From Nocardioides carbamazepini (lineage in GTDB: Bacteria; Actinomycetota; Actinomycetes; Propionibacteriales; Nocardioidaceae), in the NCBI RefSeq assembly GCF_024614185.1, contig NZ_JAHTLF010000016.1, positions 620,001 through 684,000 on the forward strand: 64,000 bases of DNA, read 5' to 3'. Shown piece by piece: positions 51,955 through 59,831 of the stretch. Each line of letters begins with the position of its first letter. The stretch's first letter is position 1. The notes under the pieces were generated by a model that was given only the letters and a program-made list of their open reading frames with translations, had not been told where the DNA came from and ran no database searches. Made by a program: the position numbers and the translations under genes.

Positions 51955-53078
51955 CACCGCCGTCCGCCGCCGCGCTGCGAGCCCTCGGCCTGCGCCTGCT
52001 GACCCAGCTCGCAGTGGCGCTGGTGACACTCCTGATGGCCGCCCTGATCCTGCTCGCCATCGGGGTGTCGCCGACGGTCGCCGCCGACGCCTTCTGGGCC
52101 GGCACCTTCGGCAGCCCGACGAACGCCGGCACCACGCTGACCCAGGCGGTGCCCCTCTTCCTCGTCGCCCTCGGCTGGATCGTCACCGACAAGGCCGGAC
52201 GGCTCCAGGTCGGCTTTCCCGGCCAGGTCGTGATCGGCGGCTGCGCCGCCGCCGCGGTCGGCCTGCAGTGCGAGAACGTCCCCGCGCCGCTCGCGGTCAT
52301 GCTCTGCGCGGCCGCCGGCATGCTCGGCGGAGCACTGTGGGCCGGGATCGTCGCCTGGCTCTGGGCCTCCCGCGGCGTGCTCGAGATCGTGTCGTCGCTG
52401 CTGCTGAACCTGGTGGCGATCCAGGTCCTCGCCTGGCTGGTCCGCGGCCCGCTGCAGGGATCCCTCGACCAGCAGCCCCAGTCGGCGGACTTCCCCGAGT
52501 CGACCCGGTGGCCCGCGTTCCCGTCGGTGCCCGGTCTCACCCTGTCCTACGACGTGCTGCTGATGCCGGTCCTGGCGGTCGGGCTCATCGTGGTCCTGTC
52601 CCGCACCTCCTTCGGCTTCTCGCTTCGGGCGTCCGGCGGCAACGTGACCGCGGCCCGGTGGCAGGGGATCGACCCGGTGCGGACCGGTGTCCGCGCGATC
52701 GCGCTCTCCGGTGCCTTCGCCGGCCTGGCGGGTGCGGCGCTGCTGTTCGCGGGCTCCGCGCCGTGGCTGAGCGAGGGCTTCGAGGCAGGCATCGGGTTCA
52801 ACGGGATCGCCGTGGCGCTGCTGGCCCGCAACTCGCCCGTCGGCGCGATGTTCACCGCCGTCGTCTTCGCCTCCCTCAACGTCGGTGGCACGTCCCTGCA
52901 GAGCCTGCTCGACGTCCCGTCGACGCTCACCTCGGTGCTCCAGGGCGCGGTGATCGTCCTGGTGCTGGTCGCCGCGGCGGTCGCGGTCCGGCGGCGGAGC
53001 ACGACTCCGCCCGAACCGGCTCCGGCGCCCGCCGAACCCTCCGGGCGCGTGACCGCGGCCGCCGGACAGGGGGCCTGA
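51951..53078 (+). CDS. BMP-type ABC transporter permease 1
   Basis: A 375-residue integral membrane protein of the BPD_transp_2 family with about nine helices. The coupling-helix region is near F-G-F-S-L-R-A-S-G-G-N-V-T-A-A-R-W-Q-G-I, with a Pro/Ala-rich cytosolic tail at the C-terminus. The ATG overlaps the ATPase stop (ATGA). It forms a heterodimeric pore with the next gene product. Confidence 0.88.
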   Translation: MTPPSAAALRALGLRLLTQLAVALVTLLMAALILLAIGVSPTVAADAFWAGTFGSPTNAGTTLTQAVPLFLVALGWIVTDKAGRLQVGFPGQVVIGGCAAAAVGLQCENVPAPLAVMLCAAAGMLGGALWAGIVAWLWASRGVLEIVSSLLLNLVAIQVLAWLVRGPLQGSLDQQPQSADFPESTRWPAFPSVPGLTLSYDVLLMPVLAVGLIVVLSRTSFGFSLRASGGNVTAARWQGIDPVRTGVRAIALSGAFAGLAGAALLFAGSAPWLSEGFEAGIGFNGIAVALLARNSPVGAMFTAVVFASLNVGGTSLQSLLDVPSTLTSVLQGAVIVLVLVAAAVAVRRRSTTPPEPAPAPAEPSGRVTAAAGQGA

Positions 53079-53079
53079 C

Positions 53080-54180
53080 ATGGGCATCTTCGACGTGGCC
53101 TTCCTCGTGTCGGTGCTGACCATCGCGGCCCCCGTCCTCCTCGCCGCCACGGGCGAGCTCGTCTCGCAGCGAGCGGGCGTGATGAACGTCGGGCTCGAGG
53201 GCATCATGCTCGCCGGCGCCTTCAGTGCCTACGCCGCCATGACGGTGACCGAGAGCCTCCTGATCGGCTTCCTCGGCGGCATCACCGGAGGTCTCGTCGG
53301 GGCCGTGCTGATGGGCGCGCTGGTCATCGAGGCCAAGGTCGACCAGATCGTCGCGGGCATCGCCATCGGCGTCCTCGGCTACGGTGTCACCGCGTTCCTC
53401 GACCAGCGCCTCCTGCCCGAGCCGCACACGTTCGAGCCGCTCGAGCGGCTCGCGATCCCGGGACTCTCCGCGATCCCGGTCCTCGGCGACGTGGTCTTCC
53501 GCCAGGACCTGTTCCTCTATGCGACGTTGCTGATCGTGGCCGGCACGGCGTTCGCGCTCTACCGGACCACCTGGGGCATCAACCTGGCCGCGGTCGGGGA
53601 GACCCCGGTCGCGGCCGACGCGGCCGGCGTGAGCGTGCGGGGTGTCCGCTGGGCCGCCGTGCTTGTCTCCGGAGCGATGGCCGGCGCCGCCGGCGCGTAC
53701 GTCTCGGTCGGTGACGTCGGGGTGTTCCGCGAGGACATGACGGGTGGCCGCGGCTATCTGGCGATCGCGGCCGTCCTCTTCGGCATGTGGCGGCTGCGGG
53801 GAGTGGTCCTCGCGGTCACGATCTTCGCGTGCACGGACGCCGTGCAGCTGCGACTCCAGTCCATCGACGCCATTCCCCGCGAGGTCTGGCTCGTCGCCGC
53901 GCTCCTGCTGGTCCCGGTCGTGGTGCGCGCCCTGGCGTCCGTCCGGTCCGTCCGCGGCGGGCCGCTGCATGCCGCGCTGCGGCCGGGGCCGGCCGGAGGC
54001 GTGCTGATCGTGCTCCTGCTGGCTGTGTTCGCGGTCCGGCCGCCCGACATGAGCCTGCCGGCCTCCCTGTGGCTGGCGATGCCGTATGTCCTCGCGCTGG
54101 TCGCCCTCGCGGCTGCCGGAGCCTCCCGTCATCAGGCGCCCTCGGCGCTCACCATCCCCTATGTGCGAAGCGAGGCCTGA
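53080..54180 (+). CDS. BMP-type ABC transporter permease 2
   Basis: A 366-residue membrane protein, also BPD_transp_2. It carries the family signature V-M-N-V-G-L-E-G-I-M-L-A-G-A-F near residue 35 and a coupling segment L-A-A-V-G-E-T-P-V-A-A-D-A-A-G-V. The ATG is one nt after permease 1. A heterodimeric permease pair is typical of nucleoside-type importers. Confidence 0.88.
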   Translation: MGIFDVAFLVSVLTIAAPVLLAATGELVSQRAGVMNVGLEGIMLAGAFSAYAAMTVTESLLIGFLGGITGGLVGAVLMGALVIEAKVDQIVAGIAIGVLGYGVTAFLDQRLLPEPHTFEPLERLAIPGLSAIPVLGDVVFRQDLFLYATLLIVAGTAFALYRTTWGINLAAVGETPVAADAAGVSVRGVRWAAVLVSGAMAGAAGAYVSVGDVGVFREDMTGGRGYLAIAAVLFGMWRLRGVVLAVTIFACTDAVQLRLQSIDAIPREVWLVAALLLVPVVVRALASVRSVRGGPLHAALRPGPAGGVLIVLLLAVFAVRPPDMSLPASLWLAMPYVLALVALAAAGASRHQAPSALTIPYVRSEA

Positions 54181-54181
54181 C

Positions 54182-55111
54182 GTGATCACCGACGTCCACA
54201 CCCACTACTGGACGCCCGAGCACCAGAGCCCGCCGTGGACCGACGGACTCTCCCGCGTGGCACGCAAGCACGCCGCGGTCGAGATCGACCGGGTGACGGT
54301 GGACAGCTATCTGCGTCAGGTCTCCCCGGCGGAGCGGACCATCGTCTTCGGACTCCAGGCCGCCGCGGCCGGGATGTGGGTCCCGAACGACGCGGTCGTC
54401 TCGTTCGTCGAGGCCGTCGGCGGCCAGACCGTCGGCTTCATGTCGGTCGACCCCACCCGGGCGGACGCGGTGGAGGAGGTCGAGCGGTGTCACCAGGACC
54501 TCGGCCTGGTCGGCATCAAGCTCGGCCCGATCTACCAGGGCACCTCGCCCCTGCACCCGCTCTATCTCCGAGTGTTCAGCGCCGCGGAGCGGCTGGGGCT
54601 CCCGGTGATGATCCACCAGGGAGCGATCTTCACCGACAGCGGCCGGCTACGCGACGCGAGCCCGGCGCTGCTCGACGACATCGCGCTCGCCTTCCCGCGG
54701 CTGCGGATGATCATCGCCCACCTCGGGCACCCGTGGATCTACGAGACCGCGGTGGTGATGCGCCGGCACCCCCACGTCTATGCCGACACCTCGGCGCTCC
54801 CGAACCGCCCCACCGTCCTGGCCCACGCCCTCACAGCGGTCAAGGAGTACGGCGTGCTCGACAAGGTGCTGTTCGGCAGCGACTCCCCGATGGTCGGCGC
54901 CGCGAGTGCCGTGGAGGCGCTGCACCGGATCGCCGCGCACACCCAACGCCACGCCATCACGCCGATCACCGACGACGACCTGCACGACCTGCTGCACCGA
55001 CCGTCGTTCGACCTGCTGGGCATCTCGGCGCCGTCGGCGCCGATTCCCCGCCCCGAGGACTCCATCACCCCCACCCCCGAAGGGACCACCCGTGACCACG
55101 CCCACCGCTGA
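54182..55111 (+). CDS. Amidohydrolase-2 family metal-dependent hydrolase/decarboxylase
   Basis: A 309-residue TIM-barrel protein. Metal-site candidates are His in the first strand (D-V-H-T-H-Y-W), His in V-M-I-H-Q-G, His in A-H-L-G-H-P-W and Asp in F-G-S-D-S-P. This family includes nonhydrolytic decarboxylases (such as ACMSD and gamma-resorcylate decarboxylase) and lactone or amide hydrolases. The start is the GTG at 54182 with GCGAGG upstream; an ATG at 54161 would add seven residues that overlap the permease gene. It overlaps the next gene, so it acts in the same catabolic pathway. Confidence 0.85.
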   Translation: MITDVHTHYWTPEHQSPPWTDGLSRVARKHAAVEIDRVTVDSYLRQVSPAERTIVFGLQAAAAGMWVPNDAVVSFVEAVGGQTVGFMSVDPTRADAVEEVERCHQDLGLVGIKLGPIYQGTSPLHPLYLRVFSAAERLGLPVMIHQGAIFTDSGRLRDASPALLDDIALAFPRLRMIIAHLGHPWIYETAVVMRRHPHVYADTSALPNRPTVLAHALTAVKEYGVLDKVLFGSDSPMVGAASAVEALHRIAAHTQRHAITPITDDDLHDLLHRPSFDLLGISAPSAPIPRPEDSITPTPEGTTRDHAHR

Positions 55112-55817
55112 CTCGGCTGCCTCCGCCGATCCCGCCCCGTTCCTCGACGGCGAGGCGGTGCTGCGCGGCGACCTCCCCCGCGAGATCGACATGGCCCCGA
55201 TCGAGTCGGGGACGCCGGTCGCCTACGAGCGGGTGGTGTCCGACACCGCCGACGGCTTCTTCGCGGTCTGGGCCTGCGATGCCGGGGTGTACCCCCGGCA
55301 CAAGGACCGCCGCGGCTCCTTCATGTACTTCACGGAGGGTGCCGGCACCATCGTCGACAGCGACGGAACCACCCACGAGCTGACCGCGGGGTCGATCCTG
55401 GTGCTGCCCTACAGCTGGATCGGCCACTGGGACATCCGCCGGACGATCCGCAAGGTCTACCTGCACAGCACGCCGGTGGCTCCGCTGCCCACCGAGCCGG
55501 TGCCCTCGACCTTCGTCGACGCGGCGACCGTGGCCGGCCCGCTGCCCGACGGCGGCCTCGTCGCCTTCGACGGCCCCGACGGTCGCTGCCTGGTGACCGA
55601 GGAGCCGGTCGGCGACCGGCGCTACGACGGCGACGACCGGGCCCGCTTCCTCCACGTGCTCTCCGGCGCGGCGCGCCTGGAGGGCGATGACGGCACGGTG
55701 CGCCGGCTCGACAGCGGCAGCGTCGTCGCCCTGACCGCCGACTGGAGCGGCGCACTGACCGTGACCGAGCCGCTCCGGCTCCTCACCGTCATCACCATCA
55801 CCACCCCCGCCCCGTGA
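55092..55817 (+). CDS. Bicupin protein
   Basis: A 241-residue protein with two cupin folds. The N-terminal one (~70-120) has G-V-Y-P-R-H-K-D-R-R-G-S-F and T-A-G-S-I-L-V-L-P-Y, giving possible metal ligands; the C-terminal one (~170-235) is degenerate. It resembles the Cupin_3/ureidoglycine-aminohydrolase-type layout but the match is not decisive. The GTG at 55092 overlaps the amidohydrolase gene by 20 nt. The role may be isomerase, aminohydrolase or effector binding. Confidence 0.7.
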   Translation: MTTPTADSAASADPAPFLDGEAVLRGDLPREIDMAPIESGTPVAYERVVSDTADGFFAVWACDAGVYPRHKDRRGSFMYFTEGAGTIVDSDGTTHELTAGSILVLPYSWIGHWDIRRTIRKVYLHSTPVAPLPTEPVPSTFVDAATVAGPLPDGGLVAFDGPDGRCLVTEEPVGDRRYDGDDRARFLHVLSGAARLEGDDGTVRRLDSGSVVALTADWSGALTVTEPLRLLTVITITTPAP

Positions 55818-55854
55818 CCCTGACGCCGACCCCGACAACAGCAGGAGCATTCGC

Positions 55855-56394
55855 ATGAGCAAGCTCGTCCCCGACGATCCGTACGCCGCCTGGACCCCCG
55901 CCCCGGGCCTGGACGTGACCAGCGCCGACCTCGTCCACGGCGCGGAGGTCCCGCTGCCCTTCCGCGATCCCGAGATCGGGGGGAGCCACATCTCGCCGCA
56001 GCTGTCGTGGAGCGGGTTCCCGGAGGGGACGAGGAGCTTCGCGATCACCTGCTACGACCCGGACGCGCCGACAGGCGTCGGCTTCATGCACTGGGCCGTC
56101 GCGAACATCCCGGCCGATGTCACCTCGCTGGCCCGCGGCGCGGGCACGGCCGACGGGATGCCCGCCGGCAGCCTCACCTTGCCCAACGACGTCCGGATGC
56201 GCCAGTACGTCGGCCCGAACCCCCCGCCCGGCTCCGGACGCCATCGCTATGTGTTCCTCGTCCACGCCGTGGACGTCCCGGTGCTGACGATCCCGGCCGA
56301 CCTCACGCCGACGGTGCTCGGCTTCAACCTCCACTTCCACACCCTCGCTCGCGGGCACCTGACCGGGTGGGTCGACTCGGTCACCGCCGGCTGA
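55855..56394 (+). CDS. YbhB/YbcL-type PEBP protein
   Basis: A 179-residue phosphatidylethanolamine-binding-protein (Raf kinase inhibitor-like) family member. Seen: S-P-Q-L-S-W, T-C-Y-D-P-D-A-P, M-H-W-A-V-A-N-I-P, P-N-P-P-P-G-S-G-R-H-R-Y and the conserved ligand-pocket His/Asp. Bacterial PEBPs bind small anions, with no settled enzymatic role. A CAGGAG site precedes the ATG. Its presence in a catabolic operon is unexplained. Confidence 0.88.
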   Translation: MSKLVPDDPYAAWTPAPGLDVTSADLVHGAEVPLPFRDPEIGGSHISPQLSWSGFPEGTRSFAITCYDPDAPTGVGFMHWAVANIPADVTSLARGAGTADGMPAGSLTLPNDVRMRQYVGPNPPPGSGRHRYVFLVHAVDVPVLTIPADLTPTVLGFNLHFHTLARGHLTGWVDSVTAG

Positions 56395-56432
56395 GACATT
56401 CGTCAGCACAGCCAGAGTTCAGGAGAGTCATC

Positions 56433-57590
56433 ATGAGCACCACTGCCTCGCGTCGTGCCGAGATCGCAGGTGCGGGCTTCGCCGGCCTGACCGCGGCGAT
56501 CGCCCTGGCCCGCACCGGCTGGAGCGTCCGCGTCCACGAGCAGAACGACACCCTGCGCGACTTCGGCGCCGGGATCCTGCTGTGGCGCAACGCGATGCTC
56601 GCTCTCGAGGTGATCGGCGTCGCGCCGCGGATCAGGGCGGAGGGCGTCGTACCCGACGCCTACGCGACCAGCCTGAACGGCGAGGCGTTCGACCCCGAGC
56701 TGGCCGGCTACCCGTACTGGGCGATCACCCGGCCCCGGCTGCACGCCATCCTCGTCGATGCCGCCCGCGAAGCGGGGGTCGAGCTGGTCACCGACTCGCG
56801 GGCCGTGGCGGCCGAGCCGTCCGGCGTCCTGGTGCTCGAGGACGGCACCCGGATCGCCGCCGATCTCGTGCTGGCCTGTGACGGCGCCGGATCGGCTGTG
56901 CGCAACTCGCGTCCGGAGCTGGCCCAGGAGCGCAAGAGGTACCAGGACGGTGTCTGCCGGGTGCTGGTGCCACGGCCCGAGGAGTTCCGCGGCGAGGAGT
57001 GGGACCGGGTCATCGACTTCTGGACGCTCGAGCCGGACGCGATGCGGATCCTCTTCATCACGACCGGCCCCGACACGATCTACCTGGGCATGATGGCCAC
57101 CACCGACAACGAGAGCGCCTCCCGGATCCCGATCGACCCCGAGGTGTGGTCGGCCAGGTTCCCCCACCTCGCGCGGGTGATCGAGCTGGCCGCCGAGGCC
57201 GAGGGCGGGCGTCACGACGCGTACCAGACCAACCGGGTCGAGCCGTGGTCCGCGGGCCGGGTCGTGCTGGTCGGCGACTCCGCGCACGCCATGTGTCCCG
57301 CGCTCGGCCAGGGCGCGAGCGTCGGCATGGTGAACGCCGTCGAGCTCGCCCACGTGCTCACCGAGCACGACGATCTCGACACCGCGCTCGCAGCGTGGGA
57401 GGAGCGGCAGCGGGCGATGACCGACGCCGCCCAGGCCCGCAGTGCCTACATGGCGGAGACCCGCACCCTGGCCCGGGGGAACGGGTTCACGCCCGAGGTC
57501 ATGGAGACCGCGAACTTCGAGCTCGCGGCCGCGACGGACGAGCACCTCGCGGTCTACCCCGTTCCGCTCGTCGCGACGGATGCGCCGTGA
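56433..57590 (+). CDS. FAD-dependent aromatic/heterocycle monooxygenase
   Basis: A 385-residue flavoprotein of the PHBH group. The dinucleotide-binding motif G-A-G-F-A-G-L-T-A-A lies at residues ~11-20; the FAD/NADPH site C-D-G-A-G-S-A-V-R and the second FAD motif V-L-V-G-D-S-A-H-A-M-C-P follow. Relatives hydroxylate salicylate, 6-hydroxynicotinate or urate; specificity cannot be read here. AGGAGAG precedes the ATG at 56433. It overlaps the metallo-hydrolase gene (GTGA). Confidence 0.88.
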   Translation: MSTTASRRAEIAGAGFAGLTAAIALARTGWSVRVHEQNDTLRDFGAGILLWRNAMLALEVIGVAPRIRAEGVVPDAYATSLNGEAFDPELAGYPYWAITRPRLHAILVDAAREAGVELVTDSRAVAAEPSGVLVLEDGTRIAADLVLACDGAGSAVRNSRPELAQERKRYQDGVCRVLVPRPEEFRGEEWDRVIDFWTLEPDAMRILFITTGPDTIYLGMMATTDNESASRIPIDPEVWSARFPHLARVIELAAEAEGGRHDAYQTNRVEPWSAGRVVLVGDSAHAMCPALGQGASVGMVNAVELAHVLTEHDDLDTALAAWEERQRAMTDAAQARSAYMAETRTLARGNGFTPEVMETANFELAAATDEHLAVYPVPLVATDAP

Positions 57591-58507
57591 CGGAGGGATT
57601 CGGCCCGCCGTCGACGATCCGGCTCGGCGACGTCGAGATCACCCGGATCCAGGAGTACGCCGGGCCGAGCACCGGCACCCCGGGGATCCTGTTCCCGGAC
57701 GCCGAGCCGTCCTACTGGAGCGACAACGCGGACTGGCTCGACCCCGCGTTCTACGACGCCGCGTCGGGGACGCTGCGCACGGTCCTCAACAGCTGGCTGA
57801 TCCGCAGCCAGGGGCGGCTGATCCTGCTCGACACCGGCGCGGGCAACGGCAAGGAGCGCCCGTACGCCCCGGTGTATGCGCACTTCGACAACCCGTACCT
57901 CGACCAGCTCGCCGCCGTCGGCGTCGCGGCCGAGGACATCGACGTCGTGATCAACACGCACCTGCACGTCGACCACGTCGGCTGGAACACCCGGATCGAG
58001 GGGCGCTCGTGGGTACCGACCTTCCCCCGCGCGACGTACCTGATGCCGGCGGCCGACGTCAGCTTCTGGAACCCGCTCGAGAACCCGCGCGCTCCGGGCG
58101 ACGGCAATCAGAACGTCTTCGAGGACAGCGTGCGGCCGGTCCTCGACGCCGGCCTGGTGCGACAGTGGCGCGACACCCTCCGGCTCGACGAGAGCCTGGT
58201 CCTCGAGGCGCAGCCGGGGCACACGCCGGGCTCGTCCGTGCTCCGTGTCGAGAGTGGCGGCACCGGAGCGCTGTTCGTCGGCGACATCCTCCACTCGCCG
58301 GTCCAGGTCGCCGCCCCGGACGTCAACAGCTGCTGGTGCGAGGACCCGCCCCGGGCGCGGTCCGCACGGCGCCGGGTGCTCGGTGAGGCGGCCGAGCGCC
58401 GGCTGCTCGTCTTCCCCGGCCACTTCGGGGGCCACTCCGCCTGCACCGTGCGGGCCCAGGGCGACGGCTTCGCCGTCGACGGCTGGGCCGACCTCGGCCT
58501 GATCTAG
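57587..58507 (+). CDS. Metallo-beta-lactamase-fold hydrolase
   Basis: A 306-residue MBL-fold protein. The zinc motif is N-T-H-L-H-V-D-H-V-G-W, the third ligand region Q-P-G-H-T-P-G-S-S-V, then F-V-G-D-I-L-H-S and a late H-F-G-G-H. Similar enzymes open lactones or hydrolyse thioesters and amides. The GTG start overlaps the monooxygenase stop. It would plausibly open a ring produced by the upstream hydroxylase. Confidence 0.88.
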   Translation: MTEGFGPPSTIRLGDVEITRIQEYAGPSTGTPGILFPDAEPSYWSDNADWLDPAFYDAASGTLRTVLNSWLIRSQGRLILLDTGAGNGKERPYAPVYAHFDNPYLDQLAAVGVAAEDIDVVINTHLHVDHVGWNTRIEGRSWVPTFPRATYLMPAADVSFWNPLENPRAPGDGNQNVFEDSVRPVLDAGLVRQWRDTLRLDESLVLEAQPGHTPGSSVLRVESGGTGALFVGDILHSPVQVAAPDVNSCWCEDPPRARSARRRVLGEAAERRLLVFPGHFGGHSACTVRAQGDGFAVDGWADLGLI

Positions 58508-58539
58508 ATCCCCTTCCCCTTCCACGAAAGGAAACCACC

Positions 58540-58944
58540 ATGAACAACGACCTCTTCGAGACCGGACTGGCCAACCGCCGCGCCGTCCTCGGCGCCGACT
58601 ACGTGGACGCGTCCCTCGCCGCCGCCACCGACTTCTCCCGCGACCTGCAGGAGTACGTCACCCAGTACTGCTGGGGCGACGTGTGGAACCGGAGCGGGCT
58701 CTCGTTCCGGGACCGCTCCCTGGTCAACCTCGGCATGCTGACCGCGCTCAACCGCGGCCACGAGCTCAAGGCGCACGTCCGCGGCGCCCTCAACAACGGC
58801 GTGACCCGCGACGAGGTCAAGGAAGTGTTGATGCAGACGGCGTTCTACTGCGGCGGTCCCGCCGCCCTCGAGAGCTTCCGCCTTGCCCAGGAGGTCTTCA
58901 CGACGATGGATGCCGAGGCCGCCGCCAAGGAGTCCGGCGCGTGA
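58540..58944 (+). CDS. Carboxymuconolactone-decarboxylase-like protein
   Basis: A 134-residue alpha-helical CMD/AhpD-family protein with L-S-F-R-D-R-S-L-V-N-L-G, G-H-E-L-K-A-H-V-R-G-A-L-N-N-G-V and E-V-L-M-Q-T-A-F-Y-C-G-G-P. It has no AhpD CxxC, so it fits the decarboxylase/isomerase-like branch. A GAAAGGAAA site precedes the ATG. It probably acts on a carboxylated ring-cleavage intermediate. Confidence 0.85.
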   Translation: MNNDLFETGLANRRAVLGADYVDASLAAATDFSRDLQEYVTQYCWGDVWNRSGLSFRDRSLVNLGMLTALNRGHELKAHVRGALNNGVTRDEVKEVLMQTAFYCGGPAALESFRLAQEVFTTMDAEAAAKESGA

Positions 58945-59831
58945 CCCTGCCCGTGATCGGCTTCGTCGGCCTCGGCAACATGGGCCTGCCCATGGCCGAC
59001 CGTCTCTGCGCCGCCGGCTACCCGCTCGTGGTCTCGGACGTCGCACCGGGGGTCGCGGCGACCTTCGCAGACGGGCATCCCGGCACGGTGGCCGCGACCG
59101 GCCCGGCCGACGTGGCCGACTCCGACATCGTGATCCTGATGCTGCCGAGCTCGGCGGTCGTCGAGGCCGTGCTCGGCGGCACGGAGGCCGCCGCGGGACT
59201 CGCGGAGGCGCTGCGCCCGGGCGCGCTGGTGGTCGACATGGGCTCCTCGGAGCCGGCGCGCACCCGTGCCCTGGCCGCGCGGCTGGCGGCTCTCGACGTA
59301 CGCCTGGTCGACGCACCGGTCTCCGGCGGCGTTCGGGGCGCGACCGCCGGAACGCTCGCGGTGATGACGGGGGGCGCGCCGGAGGACCTCGCCGAGGTCG
59401 CCCCGCTGTTCGCGCACCTGGCCGGGACAGTGGTCCACGTCGGTCCGGTCGGCGCGGGCCACGCGGCCAAGGCCCTCAACAACCTGGTGTCGGCGGCCAG
59501 CGTGTCGGTGACCGTCGAGGCACTGCGGGTGGCCGAGGGCTTCGGCATCGCGCCCGAGACGATGACCGAGGTGCTCAACGGCTCCTCCGGCCGCTCGAAC
59601 ACCAGCGAGAACAAGGTGGTCCAGTTCATGACCAGTGGGACCTTCCGCTCCGGCTTCGCGCTGCAGCTGATGGCCAAGGACGTCCGGATCGCGCTCGACC
59701 TCGCGCGCTCCCTCGGCTGTCGCACCGACGTCTCGGACCGGGTGGAGCAGCAGTGGAGCGCGGTGGCCGCCGACGTGCCCCCGGCCACCGACCACACCGA
59801 GATGTACCGCCTCGTAGGAGGAGCCCGATGA
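58941..59831 (+). CDS. Beta-hydroxyacid dehydrogenase (3-hydroxyisobutyrate / tartronate-semialdehyde reductase type)
   Basis: A 296-residue NAD(P)-binding enzyme. The Rossmann site is G-F-V-G-L-G-N-M-G, the substrate motif D-A-P-V-S-G-G, and the catalytic lysine Lys177 in G-H-A-A-K-A-L-N-N. The family interconverts short hydroxyacids and semialdehydes. The GTG overlaps the upstream stop, and the aldehyde dehydrogenase overlaps downstream, so the pair likely handles a three- or four-carbon semialdehyde. Confidence 0.9.
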   Translation: MTLPVIGFVGLGNMGLPMADRLCAAGYPLVVSDVAPGVAATFADGHPGTVAATGPADVADSDIVILMLPSSAVVEAVLGGTEAAAGLAEALRPGALVVDMGSSEPARTRALAARLAALDVRLVDAPVSGGVRGATAGTLAVMTGGAPEDLAEVAPLFAHLAGTVVHVGPVGAGHAAKALNNLVSAASVSVTVEALRVAEGFGIAPETMTEVLNGSSGRSNTSENKVVQFMTSGTFRSGFALQLMAKDVRIALDLARSLGCRTDVSDRVEQQWSAVAADVPPATDHTEMYRLVGGAR

